A stretch of 64,000 nt of DNA from Ophthalmolycus amberensis (GCA_024529925.1 JAFEUB010001537.1:1-64000), one strand, 5' to 3'; positions 23,276-37,124 are shown, numbered from the stretch's first letter. Notes: generated from the sequence alone by a model not told the origin. Made by a program: numbers and translations.

Positions 23276-24934
23276 CCCCAAACAAATGCACTATTTCTTC
23301 CTGTTTGCATGTAAAGTACAGTGCCCAGCTGCTTTAGGAAATTACTGAAATATATATAAAGTATTAAGATTTACGTCTTCAGTAGCAACCAATCGTGTTG
23401 GGGCTGAGAGCCGCAGACAGGCAAGGAGAGTTGGAAAGTATTAAGTGATGGACTAACACAGTGATCTTAACATGGGGTTTGATGACAATATTAGAATATA
23501 GAATTTGACCAAGAATGTTTCATTGATAGCATATCCTGGGAACTGTAAGTCTGCTCTGCAGTGTTTATCGCATGTCTCTAGCTTTGATACGTGACACTTG
23601 GGTCTAAACTACAATACTGTTATCTTCTGAAATGAGGTCAAAATTCAGTGACATAGTCCTATTTACTACAAATCATAACTCGTCCTGTATACTTTACATC
23701 ACAGCTAACCACTTCGCTATTGTACATTTCAATGTATGTTCTACGTCTCTAAACTGCCGGTGCTTTCCTTTCCCTATATGAAGAGGATTTGGCAGGTTTG
23801 TCCACAGTGTCATCAAGTCTCCATTACTTGTTTCAGAATGGGTTATTATTGTGAGGTAATGCAATTCACACTTAAAAGAAACAACGCATCACTATGCAAC
23901 AGTAACATAAGCACAGGAACAAAAAACTTTCAAAAAACTGTGGCATGCATTTTGAAAACGATCAGCAAATATGTCAAGAATAACTACAGAAGCCCTGAGA
24001 GGCAAGTGAGACAACGTTGAACCATTTTATAAGTAGATCAGGAATACGTTTATGACTTGACAGGTGAGAAAAATAATGTTTTGGCAGGATAATCTTTGTA
24101 AGTTCCTTACATCTGTAATAAAAGGTGGGAAAAAAGTGTAGGCAGGCGAAAAAAATAGGATCATAAGTTGTTGTTGTAATATGCATTTTGGCCACGGGAA
24201 GCTGACGTGCACCACTACCCAATACTCTAAAAGGATTTCAAGCTTTCTTGTTTTCTTCAATTTTAATTGACATTACTTTGCTAACACACAGTATATGTAC
24301 CTTGTGTTTAGCGTGCATGGACATTCTTTTTTCCCTCAGGCAAAACCTTTTCCACCTTTTGAGAAAACTATTTGAATCACACTTAGGAACACTTTTCCCC
24401 TTACTTGTCTCTCACGGCTTCTGTAGTTAAGGAGATCAAAGTTGCACTGGAGTTGTCTGTTAAGTCATTCAGCTGTACTCAGATCAGTGACAGTACCTGA
24501 TATCCTGAGTCATCTTTCACTTCAACAACACATACAGTACATCCCCAATGTCCTGTGTGGTGATATGCTGTGCTGTCACATGTTCATAGTGAATAAAGAA
24601 AAATGGAACTCTAGACTGGAACAAATGCGTGGCAAACATTATGCAGTGTTGGATTACACACTGGCACTAAAGATGAAACGATACAAAGTGGAAGGAACTC
24701 CAATGGGTGGGCACGCGTTCCTTTGTTCTGCGCTCGAGTGCAGACGCCTGCTTTTGCTATATTAACGTGTGTGTATTTTATCTGCATGTATAAACAAAAG
24801 TGCCTTTTGTCTGTGTACTTGAATGTAATTCCCATGCAGAGACGTGTCCTCGTGATGTGTGTATGTGCCTGCGTGTGTTTCCCGTTTAAATGATGTATGT
24901 CACATTTTCCACTCTGCACTTTCAGCACTCGTGC

Positions 24935-24965
<31 letters not shown>

Positions 24966-24976
24966 CCTCTGTGTCC
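23276..24976. other. No gene recognised (unit 2 equivalent of 1064-2770)
   Basis: Near-identical to the unit 1 stretch. It contains the shorter (TG)n at 24934-24963 and no supported exon. Confidence 0.5.
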
Positions 24977-27900
24977 TCAGGTCCTCTGATGGGTGTTCCC
25001 CACATACGTGTTCTCCATGCACAGCACTATGTAGTGGTTAGAGCAGGAGCGGGTGTGCTGTCCTAACAGACGTCCCGTCTGCAGCAGCGCAGCCTGGCCC
25101 GTCACCGCCATGTCAGCCGTCCTCCACGCCTCGCAGTAGTTAGTGGTCAGACGGATGCCCACCGTATTGGAGCCGTGCCATACCAGCTTCTCTGGCCTGG
25201 GGGTTAGAGGGAGAGAGACATAATATGAGTGGAGGTTACATGGGAGTTCTTCTGTAAAGGCCTAAAACTGACACCAGAAGCCGACCCATATGCCCATGTT
25301 ACTAAAACCCCACTGAGCCTAGCTGGTACGACCACATTTGAGAATGAAACCCAAGATCCGAAGCTACGTTATTCTGTGTTTGAGTCGTGCGTTACTGACT
25401 GTTAGCTTGTCAGGCTAATGCAAAACATTAGCAACACCCTCTCTTTCCCTTTTCCTCAATCATGGGGCATCGTCTGCCTACTTACAACACATGACCCGCA
25501 TGGAGGCGGATGATTGGTACAGTCAGAGAGGGAAAGAGAGCATCATCTTACAAAACCACTACTAATGTAGTAGTTACTCAATAAAACAAAGGTTACAAAT
25601 CCATTAATTCATCTAATTGCCAATTGCTGAAAATGACCAAACCTCAACCCGACTCATGGGGTCGGGGGGGACATGGGGGATGACTTGCACATCATCCCCC
25701 ATGTCCCCCCCATTTCCTGTCCAATCTCCGTTGGCTCCTATCTGATGAAGGCAAATGCCCCAAAATATTTAAACTGTTCTCAACATCATGACTGTCCATT
25801 TCAATGACAGCTGCTGTCCATTTGAACATGAGATCTATGGTCCGTTTGCAGTGAAATATTTATTTAGTTTTTTCGGGGTCTCATGAAACCATCATTATGG
25901 ATGATTGGCTTACTCTCACATACGCTCACTCACCATGCTGAGTCAGACATCACATTGCGTCCGTCAAAGGAGTAGATGGGTGTGGATGGGTTGAATGTGC
26001 CTCCATTCCCAGAGAAGATGGACATCCAGCTACTGAACAAAACTTCACCCTGAGAGGAGAGGAGGGACAGGCATGGATAGGAAACAGTAAACACATCATC
26101 TGTGTTGATTGTTGAGTGTCACTCTAAACCTGTAAGAACACAGTGGGTGACACGCCTTAACTTAAAGGTATAGTTCGGACTGACGGTCGGCACGCTCCCA
26201 GTGGGGGCTGAGTGATGAACCGCTGTGGACGGGGGGCAGCAGCAAAATATATTATATCCACCTTAAAAAAAAGATTTTCACTGCTTTACCTTGCTGAGAA
26301 AACGCTTTCCGATGGGGAGCTGAAGCAGTTATCTGTGCTCTCTTCAAAGCCACAATACTCACAACATGGGAGTTGCTGGTCTACCACTGCCTCGATCGGT
26401 TACTTTGATTGTATTGTACAAACAAACTAACCGATCATTTGTGTCATTGTACAAAATAACACAAAAAAACTGTCTGACAGCAAGGTAAAGTAGTGACAAC
26501 ATCATAAACATAGCATACTCTTAAAGTGCTATTGTGTTTTTAGGTGGCTATAATACATTTTGCTGCTGCCCCCGTCCACAGCAGTACATCGCTTTACTTC
26601 TGTGCTGGTGGTCCAGCCTACTACTACAAACTGGGGGCGTACCAGTGTGCAAAATACAGGGGGTCTATATTTGGGGGACAAGTTTTTGCCCTCAATATCT
26701 TAACAATGGAGCATTTTAAAAAATGGGGGCTCCTTAAAAATTACTGCATAAACGTGGTATTTTTAATAAAGCCATTAAAAGACCAATAAATATATTTTTT
26801 ATGACTATACAAATACTTTTTTATAACATACTTTATACTAGGACTTATTTTTATAAAGAATCCAAACTATTCCTTTAACCATAGTTAATTAAACTATTAA
26901 AGGTGAACAGTGAACACTCATTAACTTGCCTTCATTCTTCATGAATCATCTATAAAATGAAATTGGAAACGTAAACAGAAATGTCTCCTCACCCTGAGGT
27001 TAACCACGGGCATGTCGGTGCGGTCCGCCTTCCTCACGATCGTTGCCAAGTCCTGCAGGTGTGAGGACAGGAAGGCCCTGTAGGTGGTGGTTAGCCCCAT
27101 GGAGCGTGCTTGCTGGTAGCACTGGAAGTCGGCCCCCCGGATGCCACGCATGTCCCCTTTCAGCGGGGCGTTCAGCGCTACCAGGTGGAGCTGGGAAAGA
27201 GAGGGAAACAGATGAGGAAACAGAGGAGGTCCAAATCTGACACATCCCAGATCTGGCATCGTTGGGCATGTTAGGCTGGTACTGGGCCAAGAGATTTGAC
27301 CTTGCTTGGTCTTGTGTGTGTGTGTGTGTGTGTGTTTGTAACACTCACCCCAGGTACAGCGTTGAAGGTCTGTGGTAGTACGTTATAGGTGGGCTGATAT
27401 CCTCTACTGCCCTCTTGAAGCTCCTATTCAACAAAAGCAGGAATCAAGAGGTTGTTTAAAAGTAGTTCTAAGTGTAAAGATATTCCTAAAAGAGTTTCCA
27501 TGTATGTAATTATTACTACATACTGTATATATGGTGAAAAAAGAGAGAGACCCTAGAACACTAACGTAACAGAAGTAACACCAACGTCGGGTATATTTTA
27601 CCCAATATAATATACCTGATACTTCTCATCAAAATATATTAAAGTACAACAATACATAGTCAATTTAAGTACTCTTCTTTAATTTTCCCCTATTCAACAT
27701 CTCATAAAACGAAAAAAAAGCATCATGGGGGGGACCCTATAAAAAGGCTCTAAAATGTGTGAAAAATTAAGGAATCGTTCACGAAACATTCCCCCAAAAA
27801 AAAAAAAAAATGGAGCTGGGAACTTGTTCTTCGGTCCACCCGTTCGTGGGACATGTGAGGCTTGTCCGGTCAAGAACACAGTCTCACTGTGTGTAATATC

Positions 27901-28441
27901 AACCCAAATAGTTTTTTTACTCTCAATCACTAACGTCGGGTGAAAATCACCCAAACACGTGCCTGTTGAAAAGAACAGGGATGGGATCAGGGAAACACGC
28001 CTACCTTCGATGACGTCAGTGAGCAGACTAAAAATCACCCGACGTTAGTGTTCTAGGGTTAAATATTATTCACTATTAACTATTTAGTGACACCTCCACT
28101 GCAAGGTTTGTCAAGACATTCCACTACGATAGTTTGTTTTACAAGAAACATAAATGCATTCTTGGTAAACAACGTTATTTTAAGGCGGAACATGTTCAAA
28201 TGACATTATGTAAGTTGCTGCAACCGGGGTGTTTTGCAAAGTAGCCCGTCTAATGAGGACGTCTACTGTAATATTAGACACACAACCTGACAGCATGTGG
28301 GGGGGCGGGACCGTGAATCTGCACGATTCACACAAGTCTCCAAAAATTATAAAAGCGTCATTCACTGAAAAAGCAAGTTGTTTGCATCCCGGACTACAGA
28401 CAGTTCAAGAACCCAACTGGATCTGCTCTTTTGGTACTCAG

Positions 28442-28495
<54 letters not shown>

Positions 28496-30390
28496 CTACC
28501 TGGCTATGGCTCTGGCTCCTGTGCGTTTTGCTCCGATCTCCAGGTCTGCTGAGGGACTGAGACGTGGCCGAGGTGGAAGGTCCAGATTGAATCAATTCTC
28601 CAAGCTGAAAGAGGGACAATTCAATCAATTAAATTTATTTTGAACAGCCCAAAATCACAAATCACAAATTTGCCTCAGAGGGCTTTACGATCCGTACACA
28701 TCCTCTGTCCCGGGACCCTCACATCGGGGAGAAAAAGGAAGACACCTTAGGGAGAGCAACACAGGAGGGATCCCTCTATCAAGATGGACAGAAGTGCAAT
28801 AGATGCCATGTGTACAGAATATACACAATATGGTTAAGTGCACTTTCATTAGGTTTAAATGGCCACACATTGAGTGCACACACAGTACACACCTGGATCT
28901 TACGCCAGCCATTGCGTGCTCTGATGTACAACTCTCCTCCCTTCTCAGACACGTAGGCCAAGGTTCCCTCTGCAGCGCGGGAAGTCTCTCTGCTCAGAGC
29001 GTGGTTTGTCTTATAGGTGGTCACCTGAAGCAGATCGTCATACTGCCATTATTTACCAGTAAAAGACATTTGTTCTCAATTTCTCTCCTCTACAGATACA
29101 TTTTCACTGGACATTTCTCACAACAAGGTTCAATATTAAGGCAAATCATGAACTTATGGACATAATAAAACGTTACAATATACTGTATATTTATTTAAGT
29201 GTAGAAGATACAAGTCAAAATACAGCAGATCAAGGGTAGAGTGCCTTGCTCAATGGTAGGTATCTTACAGGGTTGGCATATCCTGAAGCTCCTGTTGGGC
29301 CGGGAGGACCAGGAGGGCCGGGGACACTGACTCCTGATAACAACACATCAGAAACACATTCAGCAGATGCAATGAACGAGGTCCGTAAGATGTATCGATA
29401 GAAGCTGCGCTCCACATCTTCTCCCCCATCACATACCCGATCCATAAGCAGGTACAATTCCTGGGGGGCCAGCGGGGCCAGGGGGCCCTCGGGGACCAGG
29501 TCGGCCAAACCCAGGGCCTCCGGGTTGACCCACAGGGCCGACAGGTCCCGAAGGGCCAATGACGGACTCGCCTTTTGGACCCTACAGACACATACGGACA
29601 GACTCATTCATGTTGGCAATTCCTCAATACATCTGAACATTTTCACTATGTGGTACGTGCAACCTCAAAGATATTCAGCAGCACCAAACTCACAACAGCA
29701 ACATTGGGGAATCTGATGTAATCAGATGCATTGGTCACAATTAATCATTTCAATACCTGAAGACTTACTCATTTGAATGGTATTTTAGTAGATCTTACCA
29801 CAAGTCCTGACCTCCCAGGCAGTCCTGGAGAACCAGGCAGACCGCCGTCACCCGTTTCTCCCTTCTGACCTTGGTATCCCTGATCACCTCTGGCACCCTG
29901 AGGGATTGACAAACACAAAGAAACAAGCCTGCTGAAGACGTTGAGGAAGCTTATTTCATTGTCAAACTTGACTCCTTGGTTTCATTTTTGTTCTCCTCTC
30001 AAACTATTTACTGTTTTGTTTGTGAATATCAATCCTTAATGTAGGACTGGACAGTGGCTCTGTTACCATGTCAGCGTTTGATCGATGGTGGATGATGATG
30101 ATGAATCAGCACTTACCACAATTCCATCTGGAAAGCCGGGTGCTGAGAAGGAAAATGACGAGGCGTAAATGTTACACATTCCAGCAGTTATTTCATCGTT
30201 TTTTCCCCCTCCATCACCTCTCCGGGGCTTCGTATAAACCGAATGGTGACCCAAGTGTTAGGTGAGAGAGAAAGGCAATCAATGAGATGTGTGTTGTAAA
30301 GGACTTACCAGGTGTGCCTGGCTCTCCAGGTATTCCCACATCTCCTTTATCTCCTTTAGCTCGGACTGAATCTCCCCCTGTCACTGTGTC
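24977..30390 (-). CDS. col15a1: Type XV collagen, 3' end only, unit 2
   Basis: The same eleven exons: 30309-30390, 30117-30142, 29799-29897, 29437-29581, 29269-29333, 28893-29024, 28500-28604, 27349-27423, 26993-27190, 25934-26049, 24977-25196. The deduced product (about 420 residues) matches unit 1 in the exons I compared, with all splice sites kept. To the right, 30391-44593 and the whole single-copy flank hold no further Gly-X-Y exons. This copy therefore cannot be the end of an intact gene reading in from the right, unless an intron longer than 33 kb separates them. Confidence 0.85.
25664..25711. other. Perfect 20-bp hairpin (unit 2 copy)
   Basis: Arms 25664-25683 and 25692-25711 are the same as at 3458-3505, with the same 8-nt loop. 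Confidence 0.85.
26162..26878. mobile_element. TTAA-flanked MITE (unit 2 copy)
   Basis: Same element as 3956-4672. One base in the internal 14-bp inverted repeat differs (GGTTACTTTG here, GGTTAGTTTG in unit 1), so the internal hairpin is perfect only in unit 1. Confidence 0.65.
27551..28058. mobile_element. piggyBac-like MITE (unit 2 copy)
   Basis: Same element as 5345-5853 and one base shorter: the left end reads CCCTAGAACACTAACGT, a better match to the right-hand repeat than in unit 1. TTAA follows the right end. Confidence 0.6.
28443..28494. repeat. (TG)n microsatellite abutting a collagen splice donor (unit 2)
   Basis: Equivalent of 6238-6283 and 6 bases longer. Confidence 0.95.
28617..28851. 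repeat. Common teleost interspersed repeat (unit 2 copy)
   Basis: Equivalent of 6406-6640, in the same collagen intron. Confidence 0.5.

Positions 30391-30392
<2 letters not shown>

Positions 30393-30431
<39 letters not shown>
30393..30431. repeat. (CA)n microsatellite abutting a collagen splice acceptor (unit 2)
   Basis: Equivalent of 8182-8218, about 2 bases longer. The acceptor TAG of exon 30309-30390 is still intact. Confidence 0.9.
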
Positions 30432-30432
<1 letters not shown>

Positions 30433-32253
30433 TAACATTACATTGACACCAGCACGTTGGCGATAGCTGGCGCTTGTATGTGCACATGTAGACAAAGTAC
30501 AGACAGCTGAACACATAGCTTGAATTATTTTTTTCACAGCTGTAAAGAATGATAAAAAAAAAACAAGACAGATGACAAAAACAACACCTGTTAAATACAA
30601 GGGACGCATGCTTGAGACAGCAGCACGTACAACCCATCCTCGGCTCTGGTGGTTACAGTACAAAAGCTTGGGGAACACAGGGTTAAATCAGGTGTTCTTA
30701 TCAAACAGATCTGCATCACTAAATGGCGGTGTCTATAAACTGTTCCTGTTCTTTCATGGACTAATGTTTTTTACAGTAAGTTACTATCAATGACTTCCTA
30801 GAGGCCCCCTGCCACAACTTGGCCGCCACTACTTAGAAGGATGCTATGCACCCAAACATCACATTGATGGCTATTGCAAAGGAAAATGGCATTAAAGAAG
30901 GTGTTAAAGTGACATTCCAATGGATGCAATCTACTGCATACAATCATAGGAGAAAGACCAGAGATAGCCCTCCACTCCCTTATCATCAGCATTATGTTTC
31001 CAATTAACACAAGTCAGAATTAATTCATCTTCCATTGTTGGCTTCAGATGAGTTGTTCATTAACAAATGATGTCCAGATCATAGACCCTATATGAAGCTG
31101 CCATAGTTGTCTCGCTGACCCCATATCTCTATTTGGAGAACGCCATGTGAAATAATTTCGGACTCACGTATTATTCTCTCCGACTACTCGATCTCTCGCC
31201 CCGTTTCCCAAGTATGTGTAAATCTCACTCGAATCGTGAAGCTTATCGGAATACACGTATTTGATTGGCTGAGTAGCATCACATGATGTGATCGGTCAGC
31301 GTGTTTCCTGGACCGCTGAACGAATGCCGTAAAGGTTGAAATAGAAGCGCTCTGCAAAATGGAGTAATTCTCAATTATCTATCGTTTTAGGTCCCGGGTC
31401 CGGACACAACAGCGTCTGCCTATTAGTGACCTCTGGTGTAGAAGAACTATGGTGGCCAACACGAAAACATGAAAACGTGAATTGCCCTATCTAGACCCAG
31501 TGTTTGGTTTGCCCGTTATGTAACAACATGGCAACCGGCTCCATAAAGAGGAACCGCTCCATACGTAGGTATCAACGGCTCATTCTAAGGTAACAGAAAC
31601 ACAACAACTCTTATTTTCAGGTGATAATACACTGAACAAAACATACTTACGAATATTGTATTCAATTTTGGCCAATTGATCCCCTTATATGCTACACAGA
31701 ATGCCACAGAAGACGCTTCAAGCAGAACGTTTTCAAAGCAGAACCCAAAACCCCAGCACCGTACATTTCTATCCACCTGATGAAAGGCAGGCCAGAGTTC
31801 AGTACATCTCCCTTTGAATACAATCAATTGGATTTCAGCTTTTCTTTGGAATTAATCAAATGAAAAGGCCTGTCATGGTCAACATTGTATAGCCTCTATA
31901 GACTCCTTTTTTGAATTGATTGAACTGAAAAGGGATTTGGAAACAACTCTGACGAGCATAGAGTAGAAGGAGTATCAATGATATCCATATCTTTCACCTC
32001 CTAGCTTCCTCTTCCCTAAGATGAGGACGGAAAGGACAGACGAGGAAAGCGGAATTCAGTCTCAGACCCCTTTAACACCCGGCATTAACAATAAGCACGG
32101 TTGATCACATTGGATTTAACACACAGAAAATCTGGGTTTTAATGAACCCGGGTTGCACCGAATTTACAGGTGGCTAATGCATCTTTAACCCATATCCAAC
32201 CATAAATATGTGGTGGGAATAAAACACATCACTGGATACAACCTGCATACAAC
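30432..32253. other. No gene recognised (unit 2 equivalent of 8219-10038)
   Basis: Near-identical to unit 1, with small indels such as an extra TA near 31090. No collagen exon found. Confidence 0.5.
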
Positions 32254-33173
32254 CAGAGATGGGCAAAGATACATCAAAATGTATTTTGATACAAAATACC
32301 CCTCAAATAAATGTATCAAAATAAAATACATGTATTTTGTATTTAAAATATAGGAAATACTTTTTTCTGGATTTTCCGTTTTCTCACAATTTGGTATAGC
32401 AGAGCATTCAGGTTTGGGCTATATAATATAATATAATTATATATAATGTACACAAAGCTCTGGTGAACCCCACAAAAAGGAAGAACAGTCACAGACATGT
32501 TGTCCACCTGGCCAACTGTAGAATGTATGAAATAATAAAACTAAGAATACTTTCATAATATGCCTTTTAAATAAAATAAATTGGATATTTAATGTTTTAA
32601 CAAATTGACATCTACTGTCATAGCCTGGCTAACTGTGAACTATATTATCTGCCAGTAATTGATATGGCATTATGACATTCACATTGAGAAGATACAGCAT
32701 AACTTGTAATACAGTGAGATTAGATGGTCAGAAGTCTCTTGATAAGGTTATCATGAACATACAAGGTCCCAATCTCCCTCTTCCTATAGCTAGCTACTCG
32801 ACTGATAACTTGCTAAACACTGGCTATGCACTAGCCTAGACAGCATGCTAGCGTCATTAGCATGTTGGCATCGATCGATAGCTTGATATTATAACCATCA
32901 CCATGTATATCGACAGCATGCTAGCATCATTAGCATGTTAGCATAAATCGCTAGCTTGATATTATAACCATCACCATGTATATAGACAGCATGCTAGCGT
33001 ATATAGACAGCGTATATAGACAGCATGTTAGCATAAATTGCTAGCTTGATATTATACCCATCACCATGTATATAGACAGCATGCTAGCATCATTGACACT
33101 TGGACAAATCATTGGACAAAACTCGGTGTCCGGAATATAGTATTACAGAAGGTAAGAACAAATATATTTACTT
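32254..33173. mobile_element. TIR-bounded repeat with ~70-bp minisatellite (unit 2 copy)
   Basis: Begins CAGAGATGGGCAAAGATAC as at 10039 and 45368. The minisatellite has a small extra GTATATAGACAGC duplication relative to unit 1. Confidence 0.6.
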
Positions 33174-34150
33174 AACCAGGCTGTTCATCTTCATATGAAA
33201 TTATGTGTTAACGTCAAGTGTGGTGTGACGTGATATATGTCATTGAAGCTGGTGGCTAATAGCTAACTAGCTAATACAAATGTAGGTTAAGATGCTAGCT
33301 AGCAAGCAGTCAACTTTGTCAATTAAGGGGCATTTTCTCTGGTAGAACGTCAAATGTATTGCTTCGCTAAGTGTGTTTCAATGTTATTCAGATGGCCAAA
33401 GTTAAATGGTTTTGCTATTCGGAAGTGAATTATTGTCAATGCAATATAGCTAATATAGCTAACGTTCAATGTTAGCTAATGTTAAAAATCAGTCAATATG
33501 CCTGGTGAACACTGGTGTCCAAACCGGCCGAACATATTTAATTACAGGCCAAAATACCAGGCTGTTTATCTTCATATGAAATTATGTGTTAACGTCAAGT
33601 GTGGTGTGACGCGATATATGTCATTGAAGCTGGTGGCTAATAGCTAACTAGCTAATACAAATGTAGGTTAAGATGCTAACTAGCAAGCCGTTAACTTCGT
33701 CAATTAAGGGGCATTTTCTCTGGTAGAACGTCAAATGTATTGCTTCGCTAAGTGTGTTTCAATGTTATTCAGATGGCCAAAGTTAAATGGTTTTCCTATT
33801 CGGAAGTGAATTATTGTCAATGCAATATAGCTAATATAGCTAACGTTCAATGTTAGCTAACGTTAAAAATCAGTCAATATGCCTGGTGAACACTGGTGTC
33901 CAAACCGGCCGAACATATTTAATTACAGGCCAAAAAACCAGGCTGTTTATCTTCATATGAAATTATGTGTTAACGTCAAGTGTGGTGTGACGTGATATAT
34001 GTCATTGAAGCTGGTGGCTAATAGCTAACTAGCTAATACAAATGTAGGTTAAGATGCTAGCTAGCAAGCAGTTAACTTCGTCAATTAAGGGGCATTTTCT
34101 CTGGTAGAACGTCAAATGTATTGCTTCGCTAAGTGTGTTTAATTACAGGC
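33174..34150. repeat. ~380-bp satellite, 2 full units plus a partial (unit 2)
   Basis: Units start at 33174, 33555 and 33936 (381-bp spacing). It ends with the same truncated unit as the unit 1 array, so the difference is a clean loss or gain of two internal units. Confidence 0.93.
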
Positions 34151-34443
34151 CAAAATTATAAATAGCCTTTTTGTATTTCAGTACATTTCTTTGAGAATAT
34201 GTATGCCACATTATTTTGCAATCACAGATGTGACTATCCACCATGACAGGACAGAAAAGTGTTGCTGCATTACCTGATTTTTCATCTTCTTTTGCAGCAC
34301 TGCTGTTTTATTTATTTTTATTTGTTGAAACCTTCCTCTGATGCAGGGAATTCCTTTTTCCCCTAGTCTGAATAGACTAATTTGTGTTTATTGTTTAATT
34401 AAGACTGAATTGTACACTAAAAAAAATTCTCTTATGTGAGTAG

Positions 34444-36754
34444 ATGGTAGAAAATGCCTTGCTCATGAAACCTGGAGGTGAGATGTCCTCGAAGAGTACA
34501 AGTCCGAAAATTCACTGAAGCACCGCACCCGTAGACAGCTTGTCAACATATTGGCTAGCCATATGACGGAAATGCATGGGTAAGTGTTTCTTCAATAAAT
34601 TGTAGAATTTTAAACCATTTCAGACTGAAAGGGTTTATATTAAGAAGGAATGTAATTCATTTTCAGAATGCATGGCAGGGAAGTAACAAAGGTGGTTCCC
34701 TATAGTTATTAGGGGGCATTTCAATTTCATGTTTTCTTTTATCGTCTTTGCTCTAAAGGAGGATTCCTTCCCGTAACCAGAAGGAGAAGTTTGCCCTGGG
34801 AATCATTACACTCTTTCCTTCGCTGAAGGATCCCTTTTCTCCAAAGGGCTATGTAAGTTTTTAAAAAGGATTACTTCCACAATACACACCGGTTTTACAG
34901 ACTAGAGTTTTGCACAAAAACTCTGTTTTCTTCAAAACATCAAAAGACATACAAACACACAAAATATTCTATATATTGATTTGATTGGCATTGTTATGAA
35001 GTCATACATTCACAATCCCATAATTGCCTTTTTATATAAGATCAATGAGTGACCTTTGTAATTTCATATTTTTTAAATAACTTAACAGGAGCACTTCTAT
35101 GATGGGGAAAAAGGCACAGGATATTTAGCATGGCGCCTCAAGACCATGTCCAGGAATAAATACCAACGGCCAGTCAAGGCAGCCACAGAGCCTCAAGCAC
35201 AGGGACCAAACCGCCGAACATCAGCAGCCACAGAGCCTCAGCAGCTTGATGGAGATGCCTGTAGGGAGGCTATATCATTTCCTGTTCACTCTCCTGATGA
35301 AACGAGTGTTTCAGAAGATGAAGATGACCTTGCAACATCACCAGGACTTAGTGCATGACCCGCAGAGAACCACAGATGTCTTAAAAACATTTCCATGTTT
35401 TTTAGATGTCAAAGGACTAGTGAGTTGTGCTTATCTTTTATTTAAACTCTAGTCCTTCATTTGGTTGGATGTAAGTAGTTAACCGTGCACACACCATTTA
35501 CTTGATTTTCTTCTCTTGTTTTGCATCTATGTATGATCAACAGCTGAATCAAGACTTCCTGCTGCTGTTTGGTGCTGAAACAGCTTCCAAGATGCTTGAG
35601 AAGTGAGATACAGCATTCAAGCCCAAGGTTATCAAAGAGGCCAAACACCTGACTCAGTCAACTGAGCTGTGCCGACTTCTGACAGCTGCTGAAAACCTTT
35701 CAGAGAACGATCACACCAGTAAGCTACATGATATCCTTGGTTTATTTAATAAATGGCTGATGCTATTAACTTTGTGTATTCCAAGTACATACTAATGACT
35801 TGTTTTGTCTCATTTACTCCTGGTAGACTGGGACAGTGACATGGCTTCTCTGCTGCTCCTTCTCCATCTCTTGCCACCCACAGCTGGACGGAAGAGGATC
35901 AAAATAAGTCCCAGTGATGCAGTGGGAAAAATGTTACACTTTCACAAGGTATGTATCATCTGTTTAAATCCCACAAGCCAGTTTTTCAGTTATATTAACT
36001 CAATTAAAAAGAGATTTTAAGTTTGCAAAAAAGGACTCATCTGAATGTCTCAATATTGCAAACTTTACAACAATTCCTCAACAGCGAGGACTTTTTGGAC
36101 ACACACAAGAGCAACTCAACTTTTCTTTTGTCTAACAGACCCAGGTATGCAGTGAGCAGTTGAAAACTTGCTAACTCATCCCTCTCCTATGCTACTTTAA
36201 AGTGATAATTCAGATTCTTACGCACACTTCACTGGGAGTGTGTTCCTTTTAAAAATGTACTGGGACTTCATTTGGGAGGAACACACTCCCAGTGAAGCTC
36301 ACATTTTTGCAACACGTGGGCAGGGTGACTGGTCAAACTGGAGGATCTATTAAACTCTCATGGAACAAGTACCACTGCATGGCTCAGATCCTGAGCTTCC
36401 ACTCTAAGGTGTTCATGTTATTCTGTTTGTCAGTCATGCTGCAGCATCGTTGAACACCTGCAGGGAAGAGAGGCTGAACAACCATACATCCTTGCTGTTG
36501 GCCGAACCAAAAACAGAATTGATGCCTTCTACATCGTTGTGGACAAACGGCTCATCCCCTGCCAAGCCACCAGCTCGTTGGGTGCTTTTGATGAACTGTT
36601 TAAATCCCACTACGTGTTCAACCTGTCTTATGATGAAACCCTGGTCCAGCTCTTCACTTTCGTGCAGACAACAGTCTACAACATCGATATTACAGCAACA
36701 GATGAGTCTCCAAGAGTCCGTGAGTTCCGGGCAAAAGTCTTACACGTGGTTTAA
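34444..36754 (+). pseudogene. SAMD3-like family gene, disabled, unit 2
   Basis: Exons 34444-34579, 34759-34852, 35089-35419, 35544-35718, 35827-35948, 36434-36754. It shares the exon 3 frame break and the exon 4 TGA with unit 1, so those lesions pre-date the duplication. It has an extra lesion: exon 1 reads GGAGGTGAGATG where unit 1 has GGAGGTGAGGATG (near 34480), a 1-bp loss that frameshifts the protein after about 13 residues. A few substitutions occur in the last exon (Thr to Ala near TTTDESPR, Trp to Arg in REFWAK). Confidence 0.7.
36227..36297. other. 21-bp inverted repeat (unit 2 copy)
   Basis: Arms 36227-36247 and 36277-36297, as at 14756-14826. Confidence 0.8.
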
Positions 36755-37124
36755 AAATGCTGAAGTGTTTCATTTGTCAAGCTGTACATGCGGCCTGCCA
36801 GGACTTGATAACCCATTTAAGAATGGATCACAGTTTCTATCCTAAAAATCAAAATCAGCTCCAGATTTTCATTAGTTAATTTTCAGTAAATTTGTATTTA
36901 TTATTACTTTTGTCAGTTTCAAGTTATTTCAGTGACCATTGTGGGTTTTTCTTTCTTTAACGGAATGGTACCAACAATTTTGTGCACTTGTGTGTATGTA
37001 GTTAAGTTGTGCCCATGGTGCTTGGAAGAGATTTTCTGAATAAAAAGAAGTGTATCAATGATTTGTTGTAGTTCACTGTTGTCTTTAGGGTGAAAACATT
37101 TGACCTTATGTAAGTACAGATACA

